A DNA stretch of 64,000 bases from Streptomyces sp. NBC_01306 (GTDB lineage Bacteria > Actinomycetota > Actinomycetes > Streptomycetales > Streptomycetaceae): positions 6,372,501 through 6,436,500 of the forward strand of contig NZ_JAPEPC010000001.1 in the NCBI RefSeq assembly GCF_026340465.1. The letters are read 5' to 3'. This document shows, one piece after another, positions 23,454-30,649 of the stretch (its first letter is position 1; each line of letters opens with the position of its first letter). The notes beneath the pieces were generated by a model. It searched no databases and was not told where the DNA came from. It saw only the letters and a program-made list of their open reading frames with translations. The position numbers were made by a program, and so were the translations under genes.

Positions 23454-24020
23454 ATGGCGCTCACGCAGCCCGAACGGGGCCCCCTGGTGCCCGAGCGGCT
23501 CGCGCCGCTGCGCGGTTCGCTCGCCACCACCGCCTGTATGGAGACCTTTCAGGTGGGATATCTGCACGCGGTCGCGGCCGCTTCGGGATGTTCGCTGTCC
23601 CAGCCCTTTCCGGACAACGGGATCGACTGGCACGTGAGCCACGGAGCTCCGGACCACACCGTGGACGACGAAGTGACCATCAAGGTGCAGCTGAAATGCA
23701 CCTACCAGATCGCCCCGAACCCGCCCGGCGCGGCCTTCTCCTTCACGCTCGACAACGCCCATCTCGTGAAGCTCGCCCGTACGCCGGTCTCGGTGCACAA
23801 GATCCTCGTCGTGATGCTGGTGCCGCGGACCCGGGACGACTGGCTGCGGGCCGGTCACGACCGGCTCGATCTGCGGCACTGCTGTTACTGGACCAACTTG
23901 GCAGGCCACCCGGTGACGGGCCGGCACAGGACCACCGTGCGGATCCCGACCTCGCGGATATTCGACGACCGAGCACTCTGCGAGATCATGACCCGTGTCG
24001 GGGCCGGAGGGAGACCCTGA
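23454..24020 (+). CDS. DUF4365-domain protein, nuclease-like
   Basis: A 188-residue DUF4365 protein. The core DNGIDWHVSH followed about 30 residues later by VTIKVQLKCT has the spacing of a PD-(D/E)xK nuclease site (Asp, then Q-x-K), so a restriction-like fold is likely by inference, with activity unproven. The N-terminus LATTACMETFQVGYLHAVAAASG resembles the helix usual at the start of that fold. ATG 23454 has GGAAGG about eleven bases upstream. Its stop codon overlaps the next gene's ATG (TGATG), so both are made together. Confidence 0.8.
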   Translation: MALTQPERGPLVPERLAPLRGSLATTACMETFQVGYLHAVAAASGCSLSQPFPDNGIDWHVSHGAPDHTVDDEVTIKVQLKCTYQIAPNPPGAAFSFTLDNAHLVKLARTPVSVHKILVVMLVPRTRDDWLRAGHDRLDLRHCCYWTNLAGHPVTGRHRTTVRIPTSRIFDDRALCEIMTRVGAGGRP

Positions 24021-25291
24021 TGCAGCACCGCCCGCTCGACGAACCCGTACGTCCCCACCCGGTCGAAGGACCGGGGGTCCGGGACGGCGGCGAGGGCCCC
24101 GACCCCGCGCGGGTCGACCCCGCGGTACTCGGCGCGCTGCTCGGCCGGCACGGCTGGCTCCGCCGCGGCGGAGCCGCCGGACGCTATGCCCGCTGGACGC
24201 CCCCCGGCCCCGCAGGCCGGGGTACGAGCGTCCTCGTCCCCGAGAGCCGCTCCTTTCCCGACAGCGACGACCTGCTGGCCGAGGCGCTCACCGCACTCAC
24301 CCGCTGCGCCGCGCCGTCGGCCCGCGAGGTGCTGGTCGCGCTCACCGTGCCGAGCGACGAGGTCCGCTGGTCGCGGGAGACCGCCGACGACCTCTCCGGG
24401 GTGGCCCCATGGACCGTCCAGGAGCAACTGCGCTCGGCCGCACGCCAGATGCTCACGGCGGGCGCACTGGCGGCGGCCCGCAGCGCCGGGTACCACGGCG
24501 CCCGCCACCGCAGGCAGGCCGACGCCGCGCTGGACGGGGTGCTGGCGGGTCCTGCCCCGGACGGGCGCGGGCTCACCGCCTTCGTCCCCGTGGAGCCGGG
24601 CCGGGCCGTCGTGGTCCGGCTGCACCACGCGCTGCACGCGGCCAGGGAGGCGGTGGACTACCAGCGGGCGACCGGCGGGATGGACGCGTTCGACGCCGCG
24701 GTCCGCGCCGGGGTGAGCCGCGAGCTGACCGAGGCGGTCGTCGCGCTCGTACGGGGCACCGAAGGGGTGTCGGTCGCGCTGGCCTGGGCCCCGGCGGCCG
24801 GGGTGCCCGAGGGGTGTGCGGCCAGGCCGGAACCGGTCGCGTTCTCGCCCGGTGACCTTCCCGCGCTGCGGGCGGCCGGCGCCCGCTATCTGCGCTCGGA
24901 GCCCTCCCTGCCGGTCCGGGTCACGGGCGCCGTCGTACGGATGCGCCGCTCGGCGCCGGGCGGTCCCGGCACGGTCCGGCTGCGAGTGCTGGCCGGCGCC
25001 GAGGTCCCGTACGTACGGATGGTGCTCGACGAGGAGGCGTACCGGATCGCGGGCCACGCGCATCTGGTCGGGCTGCCGGTCAGGGTGCAGGGCAGGCTGG
25101 AGAGCCGCAGCGGCTTCCGCCGGCTGACCGGCGCCGAAGGGGTGGTCCCCGTCCAGGTGGACGAGGTGGAGCGGGACCGGCTGATGAAGGCGCTCCAGGA
25201 GAACCTCGACTTCTTCGAGGAGGCCTGCGCGGGGGAGCGGGCGGAGGACGCGGAGGAGGCCGGGGGAGGGTCCGGGAGCGAGGGCCCCTAA
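24020..25291 (+). CDS. Protein of unknown function coupled to DUF4365
   Basis: A 423-residue soluble protein that I do not recognise. The N-terminal third is Pro/Gly-rich and polar; residues about 80-260 are Ala-rich and helical with RQMLTAGALAAARSAGYHG and REAVDYQRATGGMDAF; residues about 300-390 look like a small beta barrel (LPVRVTGAVVRMRRS, LVGLPVRVQGRLESRSG, EGVVPVQVD), perhaps an OB-like fold. The C-terminus is acidic (EEACAGERAEDAEEAGGG). The ATG overlaps the DUF4365 stop and has GGAGGGAG upstream. Physical coupling suggests a partner role. Confidence 0.75.
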   Translation: MQHRPLDEPVRPHPVEGPGVRDGGEGPDPARVDPAVLGALLGRHGWLRRGGAAGRYARWTPPGPAGRGTSVLVPESRSFPDSDDLLAEALTALTRCAAPSAREVLVALTVPSDEVRWSRETADDLSGVAPWTVQEQLRSAARQMLTAGALAAARSAGYHGARHRRQADAALDGVLAGPAPDGRGLTAFVPVEPGRAVVVRLHHALHAAREAVDYQRATGGMDAFDAAVRAGVSRELTEAVVALVRGTEGVSVALAWAPAAGVPEGCAARPEPVAFSPGDLPALRAAGARYLRSEPSLPVRVTGAVVRMRRSAPGGPGTVRLRVLAGAEVPYVRMVLDEEAYRIAGHAHLVGLPVRVQGRLESRSGFRRLTGAEGVVPVQVDEVERDRLMKALQENLDFFEEACAGERAEDAEEAGGGSGSEGP

Positions 25292-25375
25292 CCGTTTCGC
25301 AAACCACGCCCCGGTCTCGGTACGATTCAGGCGCGCCGGGCTCCACCGGCGCACCCCCTGAGTCAGGAGAGACCG

Positions 25376-27352
25376 GTGTCAGACGTCCGTGTGGTCATCC
25401 ATCGCGATTCCGAGCGGGAAGAGCGCGTGGTGACGACGGGCACTACGGCAGCCGAGCTCTTCCCCGGCGAGCGCACCGTCGTCGCGGCCCGGGTGGCAGG
25501 TGAGCTGAAGGACCTGGCCTACGCGTTGGCCGACGGCGACGAGATCGAGCCCGTCGTGATCTCGTCCGAGGACGGCCTCAACATCCTGCGCCACTCCACC
25601 GCGCATGTGATGGCACAGGCCGTGCAGGAGCTCTTCCCCGACGCGAAGCTCGGCATCGGCCCGCCGGTCAAGGACGGCTTCTACTACGACTTCGACGTCG
25701 AGCGGCCGTTCACCCCCGAGGATCTCAAGGCCATCGAGAAGAAGATGCAGGAGATCCAGAAGCGCGGGCAGCGCTTCTCACGGCGTGTGGTGACCGACGA
25801 CGACGCCCGCGCCGAGCTGGCATCCGAGCCGTACAAGCTGGAGCTCATCGGGATCAAGGGCTCCGCCTCGGCGGACGACGGGGCGGACGTCGAGGTGGGC
25901 GGCGGCGAGCTGACCATCTACGACAACCTCGACCCGAAGACCGGCGACCTCTGCTGGAAGGACCTCTGCCGCGGTCCGCACCTGCCCACCACCCGGTTCA
26001 TCCCCGCCTTCAAGCTGATGCGGAACGCCGCCGCGTACTGGCGCGGCAGCGAGAAGAACCCGATGCTGCAGCGCATCTACGGCACCGCCTGGCCCACCAA
26101 GGACGAGCTCAAGGCGCACCTGGAGTTCCTGGAGGAGGCCGCCAAGCGGGACCACCGCAAGCTCGGCAACGAGCTGGACCTCTTCTCGTTCCCGGACGAG
26201 ATCGGCCCCGGCCTCGCGGTCTTCCACCCCAAGGGCGGCATCATCCGCCGCGCCATGGAGGACTACTCGCGCAAGCGGCACGAGGAGGAGGGCTACGAGT
26301 TCGTCTACTCGCCGCACGCCACCAAGGGCAAGCTCTTCGAGAAGTCCGGCCACCTGGACTGGTACGCGGACGGCATGTACCCGCCCATGCAGCTCGACGA
26401 CGGGGTGGACTACTACCTCAAGCCGATGAACTGCCCGATGCACAACCTGATCTTCGATGCGCGCGGCCGCTCCTACCGTGAACTGCCGCTGCGTCTCTTC
26501 GAGTTCGGCACGGTGTACCGGTACGAGAAGTCGGGCGTCGTGCACGGCCTGACCCGCTCGCGCGGCTTCACCCAGGACGACGCGCACATCTACTGCACCA
26601 AGGAGCAGATGGCGGACGAGCTGGACAGGACGCTCACCTTCGTCCTGAACCTGCTGCGCGACTACGGCCTGACCGACTTCTACCTGGAGCTGTCCACCAA
26701 GGACCCGGAGAAGTTCGTCGGCTCGGACGAGGTCTGGGAAGAGGCCACCGAGACGCTCCGCCAGGTGGCCGAGAAGCAGGGCCTGCCGCTGGTCCCGGAC
26801 CCGGGCGGCGCCGCGTTCTACGGGCCGAAGATCTCCGTCCAGTGCAAGGACGCCATCGGGCGCACCTGGCAGATGTCGACCGTCCAGCTCGACTTCAACC
26901 TGCCGGAGCGCTTCGACCTGGAGTACACGGGACCCGACGGCACCAAGCAGCGCCCGGTGATGATCCACCGCGCCCTGTTCGGTTCCATCGAGCGCTTCTT
27001 CGCGGTGCTCCTGGAGCACTACGCGGGCGCGTTCCCGGTCTGGCTGGCGCCTGTCCAGGCGGTCGGCATCCCGATCGGCGACGCGCACATCCCGTACCTC
27101 CAGGAGTTCGCCGCCACGGCGCGCAAGCAGGGGCTGCGGGTCGAGGTGGACGCCTCGTCGGACCGGATGCAGAAGAAGATCCGCAACCAGCAGCGTGCCA
27201 AGGTGCCCTTCATGATCATCGCGGGCGACGAGGACATGGCCAACGGCGCCGTCTCCTTCCGGTACCGCGACGGATCGCAGGAGAACGGCATCCCGGTGGA
27301 CGACGCCATCGCCAAGATCGCGCAGGCCGTCGCGGACCGCGTACAGGTCTGA
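25376..27352 (+). CDS. thrS: Threonyl-tRNA synthetase
   Basis: A 658-residue class II synthetase with the full bacterial layout: TGS domain (1-62), the editing domain with HSTAH at 73-77, the catalytic domain with zinc Cys about 353 in KPMNCPMHNLIF, class II motif 2 around FGTVYRYEKSG, and a C-terminal anticodon-binding domain (PVWLAPVQAVGIPIGD). GTG 25376 has AGGAGAG six bases upstream. It attaches threonine to its tRNA and the editing domain clears mischarged serine. No T-box leader is visible. First gene of the conserved block that continues with HIT, pgsA and pimA. Confidence 0.97.
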   Translation: MSDVRVVIHRDSEREERVVTTGTTAAELFPGERTVVAARVAGELKDLAYALADGDEIEPVVISSEDGLNILRHSTAHVMAQAVQELFPDAKLGIGPPVKDGFYYDFDVERPFTPEDLKAIEKKMQEIQKRGQRFSRRVVTDDDARAELASEPYKLELIGIKGSASADDGADVEVGGGELTIYDNLDPKTGDLCWKDLCRGPHLPTTRFIPAFKLMRNAAAYWRGSEKNPMLQRIYGTAWPTKDELKAHLEFLEEAAKRDHRKLGNELDLFSFPDEIGPGLAVFHPKGGIIRRAMEDYSRKRHEEEGYEFVYSPHATKGKLFEKSGHLDWYADGMYPPMQLDDGVDYYLKPMNCPMHNLIFDARGRSYRELPLRLFEFGTVYRYEKSGVVHGLTRSRGFTQDDAHIYCTKEQMADELDRTLTFVLNLLRDYGLTDFYLELSTKDPEKFVGSDEVWEEATETLRQVAEKQGLPLVPDPGGAAFYGPKISVQCKDAIGRTWQMSTVQLDFNLPERFDLEYTGPDGTKQRPVMIHRALFGSIERFFAVLLEHYAGAFPVWLAPVQAVGIPIGDAHIPYLQEFAATARKQGLRVEVDASSDRMQKKIRNQQRAKVPFMIIAGDEDMANGAVSFRYRDGSQENGIPVDDAIAKIAQAVADRVQV

Positions 27353-27366
27353 TCCGCCCGGCCGGT

Positions 27367-27400
27367 GAGGCCCCCGGAGAGTCAGCTCTCCGGGGGCCTC
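27367..27400. terminator. Bidirectional hairpin between thrS and the K+ channel gene
   Basis: GAGGCCCCCGGAGAG (27367-27381) pairs perfectly with 27386-27400 around TCAG, a 15-bp stem. The right arm codes for the last residues and stop of the convergent channel gene, so coding sequence is part of the terminator. Confidence 0.88.
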
Positions 27401-28047
27401 TCCTCGTCGTCCCGTCGGAAGGTCTGCAACAGCCAGGACGAGAAGGATCCCGTCACGGCGCCCAGCAGGGCGATGCCGCACGCCATCATGGCCACCGCGA
27501 TCACCCGTCCCAGTGGCGTCACGGGGGTCACGTCGCCGTAGCCGACCGTCGAGAGCGTCGCGGCGGCCCACCACACGGCGTCGCCGAAGGTACGGATGGT
27601 GGCGCCCGGCGCCGAGCGCTCACAGCTGTAGACGGCGAGCGACCCGGCGAAAGCGAGCAGTACGGCCGAGAGTCCCGCATACGCGATCACCCGGGCCTGC
27701 AGATTCAGCCGCGGCTGCTCCCTCTTCTGCTGCACCGCGTTGTAGAGCGGCACGATCCGCAGCAGCCGAAGCAGCGGCAGGATGACCGCCAGCGTGTCCA
27801 TCCGGTGCCGGTGCGGGAAGCGCAGCCGCTCACCGCTCAGGACGAGCCGTACCGCGTAGTCCAGTACGAAGACCAGCCAGACCGCCAGGGCCACCGCGAG
27901 TGCGGTGTCCCGCAGCAAAGGATCAGCGCCCCGCGCCAGCACCCGGACCGCATAACAGGCGAGGAAGAGCAGCGCGGCCGCGAAGAGCGGAATCTCCGTG
28001 CGCTCCTCCCAGCGGCGCAGCCGCTCGCCGGGAATCAGGACGTCCAT
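27382..28047 (-). CDS. Potassium channel family protein
   Basis: A 221-residue ion-channel protein. Segments at about 20-37 (LFAAALLFLACYAVRVL) and 48-68 (ALAVALAVWLVFVLDYAV), an S4-like basic stretch RLLRIVPLYNAVQQKREQ, then YAGLSAVLLAFAGSLAVY, the pore helix and selectivity filter STVGYGDVTP, and a final helix GRVIAVAMMACGIALLGAV. It thus resembles a voltage-gated-type K+ channel shorter than usual at the N-terminus. There is no cytoplasmic RCK domain. ATG 28047; divergent from the HIT gene with 67 bases between. Confidence 0.92.
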   Translation of the reverse strand: MDVLIPGERLRRWEERTEIPLFAAALLFLACYAVRVLARGADPLLRDTALAVALAVWLVFVLDYAVRLVLSGERLRFPHRHRMDTLAVILPLLRLLRIVPLYNAVQQKREQPRLNLQARVIAYAGLSAVLLAFAGSLAVYSCERSAPGATIRTFGDAVWWAAATLSTVGYGDVTPVTPLGRVIAVAMMACGIALLGAVTGSFSSWLLQTFRRDDEERPPES

Positions 28048-28114
28048 CCGCCCAGCATCGCCGGGACCGCCGTCGCCCGCGCCCCGGCGACACGTCGCGA
28101 ACGGGGGAAGTCAT

Positions 28115-28672
28115 ATGCTGCACAGCATGACGAGTGAGCCGGAGCAGCAGATCGGAGTGGGGACGCAGGACGCGTTCCAGCGCCTGTGGACCCCCCACCG
28201 GATGGCGTACATCCAGGGGGAGAACAAGCCGAGCGGGCCGGGCTCGGACGACGACTGTCCGTTCTGCTCGATCCCGTCGAAGTCCGACGAGGACGGCCTT
28301 GTCGTGGCGCGCGGCCGGCATGTGTACGCGGTGCTCAACCTCTACCCGTACAACGGCGGACATCTCATGGTCGTGCCGTTCCGCCATGTCGCCGACTACA
28401 CGGAGCTGGATGCGGCCGAGACGGCCGAGCTGGCCGAGCTGACCAAGCGGGCGATGACGGCGCTGCGGACGGCTTCCGGTGCGCACGGCTTCAACATCGG
28501 TATGAACCAGGGGGAGTCGGCGGGGGCCGGCATCGCGGCCCATCTGCACCAGCACGTGGTGCCGCGCTGGGGCGGCGACACCAACTTCATGCCGGTCGTC
28601 GGGCACACCAAGGTGCTGCCGCAGCTGCTGGCCGACACCCGTACGATGCTGGCCGCGGCCTGGCCGGTCTGA
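28115..28672 (+). CDS. HIT-family hydrolase, likely diadenosine tetraphosphate phosphorylase
   Basis: A 185-residue HIT protein. CPFCSIPS near residue 50 gives a zinc-type CxxC, LNLYPYNGGHLMVVP the strand region, and HLHQHVVPRW the catalytic histidine triad. The order thrS-HIT-pgsA-acyltransferase-pimA matches mycobacteria, where the HIT member (Rv2613c) is an Ap4A phosphorylase; this makes the same reaction the best guess. ATG 28115 has GGGGGAA five bases upstream; an ATG at 28127 has a TATGCT hexamer seven bases upstream and may be the leaderless start. Confidence 0.88.
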   Translation: MLHSMTSEPEQQIGVGTQDAFQRLWTPHRMAYIQGENKPSGPGSDDDCPFCSIPSKSDEDGLVVARGRHVYAVLNLYPYNGGHLMVVPFRHVADYTELDAAETAELAELTKRAMTALRTASGAHGFNIGMNQGESAGAGIAAHLHQHVVPRWGGDTNFMPVVGHTKVLPQLLADTRTMLAAAWPV

Positions 28673-28721
28673 GCGGCCGGTATGCGGTGACGGGGGCGTA
28701 GCCCGGCACATGGACGGAGGC

Positions 28722-28747
28722 AGGGCCCCGGCGGGTGCCGGGGCCCT
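28722..28747. terminator. Hairpin after the HIT gene
   Basis: AGGGCCCCGGC (28722-28732) and GCCGGGGCCCT (28737-28747) pair around GGGT, between two convergent genes. It likely serves both. Confidence 0.82.
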
Positions 28748-28768
28748 TGCGTTTCCGGGGGCGTGGTG

Positions 28769-30436
28769 TCAGGCGTCGTAGACGTCGGCCTGGCGCGGTG
28801 TCGGGTCCTGCACCAGTCCGCTGAGGACCATCGAGCGATTGGTGAAGGAGTCGGTGTTCACGCCGTGCTCGTCGAGCACCCGCATGGCCGCCGTGTGCAC
28901 GGCGCGCAGTACCGGAGTGGCCGCCCGCATCGCGTCGTCCGCCATGAAGCGGTGCCGCCAGGGCTTGTCGGCCCAGGCGTGCCGCATCCCGAACGGCTCG
29001 GGCAGCGTGATCTTCCCGCCGCAGAAGTCGAGGACGGGCGGGAACCAGGTCAGCGGGGCCCGCGCGGCCAGTCGCACCACCTCGGGGGTCTCCACCAGCG
29101 GCAGGTTCACCTCCCGCGTCTCCCAGAACTTGACCGCCTTGTTGACCTCCTTGGTCTTGGCCGCAGGCTTGGTGGTGAAGAGCGAGTGCACCGGGCCGAG
29201 CGCATGGCCGGTGACCTCGATCCGCAGCGTCTCGTGGAGCACCGTCACCGTGATCATCATGGTGATCACCAGCTGCCCGTCCCAGAGAGTGAACTGCACG
29301 CCCAGATAGTGGCGGTTGCCGCTGCCGAACTGCTGCTCGTTGCAGATCCGCTGTATCTCGTGGCCCTTGATCTGGAAGGCCTCCACGTCCTCCCCGTCGG
29401 GCCGGCTGACCTCGCTCGCGTTCTCACCGACGGGTGCCACGATCCAGTGCTTCACGGACGGGGTGGGGAAGCCGCCGGTGTGCAGCGGGCCGCGCTCCAG
29501 CATCCGCAGCCGGTCGTGGATGGCCCGGATGACGTCCCAGCTGCGGAAGCCGTGGATCTCGGTGCCCGCCTCGCGGGGGACGAGCTCCTCGGCGAGCTGC
29601 CAGCTGCCCCAGCGGGTGCCCATGCCGAGTATCCCCTTGGGGCCCGCGTAGAACACCGAGTTGGACTGCTGCTCGGCCGTCAGCTTGGCCAGGGACTGGC
29701 GCAGCTGCTCGGCTGCGGTCTCGGTGGGGTTGCGCGGTACGGCCTCCGGGATCTTCGGCCCGATGCCGCCGCCGGACAGCAGACTCTCCCAGCGGGACCG
29801 CAGGTCAACGGCCGTCTTCTCGCAGATCCGCTTGGCCCACACCCAGCCGATGACCGGCGCGACCATCATGAGCCGCAGATACAGCGCCCCGATGCCGCCG
29901 AACGGCAGCTTGACGAGGAAGAGCACCACGAGTGCGCCGACAGCCACAAGCAGCGCGGTGCCCAGGGCTCCCATGCTGCGGTTCCGGGATCCGGACAGGG
30001 TGCGCCGCAGCTGGAAGACGCCGAGCCAGATCAGCAGCCCGGGGAGGAACACGAGTCCGAAGAGGGCCATCACGATGGTCAGCCTGGTGTCGCGCTCCTT
30101 ACGGATACGGGTCGCCGCCAGGCAGTGTTCGACCACCGTCTGGGGCTCGGTCCCGAAGGACTGGATGAGCGCCTTCCGGGTGCCACCGAGCATCCGCACC
30201 TGGACGGCTCGGGAGAAGGACTCGCCCAGATTCGGCTCGAAGAGCGAGAACTTGCCCTTCTTCACCACTGTCTTGTGCCACTCGCTGTTGGCTTTGAGTA
30301 TGTCCTCGACCGAACTGTCCCGGTAGGCCGCCGACGCGAGGGCGTGGGTCGCGGCGGTCTGGCCCGCTGCTCCCTGGAGCGGAACCTGTGCCCCGGGAAT
30401 GAAATCGAATCCGTCGTTCGCCACCGCTGCCCCCAT
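28769..30436 (-). CDS. Large conserved membrane protein of unknown function
   Basis: A 555-residue protein that I do not recognise. The N-terminal 110 residues are soluble with IRKERDTR before the first helix; hydrophobic segments follow at about 118-138 (VMALFGLVFLPGLLIWLGVF), 153-175 (LGTALLVAVGALVVLFLV) and 180-200 (GALYLRLMMVAPVIGWVW). The C-terminal 330 residues are soluble and include WDGQLVITMMITVTVLHETLRIEVTGHALG, which may be a sheet. ATG 30436 was chosen; a TTG at 30448 is in frame. It is upstream of nothing in its strand except the convergent HIT gene and lies 213 bases after the EF-G-like gene. Confidence 0.75.
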   Translation of the reverse strand: MGAAVANDGFDFIPGAQVPLQGAAGQTAATHALASAAYRDSSVEDILKANSEWHKTVVKKGKFSLFEPNLGESFSRAVQVRMLGGTRKALIQSFGTEPQTVVEHCLAATRIRKERDTRLTIVMALFGLVFLPGLLIWLGVFQLRRTLSGSRNRSMGALGTALLVAVGALVVLFLVKLPFGGIGALYLRLMMVAPVIGWVWAKRICEKTAVDLRSRWESLLSGGGIGPKIPEAVPRNPTETAAEQLRQSLAKLTAEQQSNSVFYAGPKGILGMGTRWGSWQLAEELVPREAGTEIHGFRSWDVIRAIHDRLRMLERGPLHTGGFPTPSVKHWIVAPVGENASEVSRPDGEDVEAFQIKGHEIQRICNEQQFGSGNRHYLGVQFTLWDGQLVITMMITVTVLHETLRIEVTGHALGPVHSLFTTKPAAKTKEVNKAVKFWETREVNLPLVETPEVVRLAARAPLTWFPPVLDFCGGKITLPEPFGMRHAWADKPWRHRFMADDAMRAATPVLRAVHTAAMRVLDEHGVNTDSFTNRSMVLSGLVQDPTPRQADVYDA

Positions 30437-30649
30437 CGCCGCACCCAACCGCTGCTGCGGCTGTTCCCAACTACCGTGCCCCGCACACCTGCTGCGCCGG
30501 ACCCGGGCAGTCCCGCGCCTTCCGTCCGTGCCGTGACCTCAGCGTATCCGTGGTGCTCCCCGCGCGTCACGGGACGCCGGAAGGCTGTCCGGCGCAGGGC
30601 GGTGCGCGGCCGGATACCGCTCAGCCGCACGGCTGTTGGCCGCAACCCG

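Noticed and set aside
25291..25376. Looked for a T-box or other riboswitch before thrS.
   Set aside because: The gap is only about 85 bases and no conserved T-box sequence or specifier hairpin is visible.
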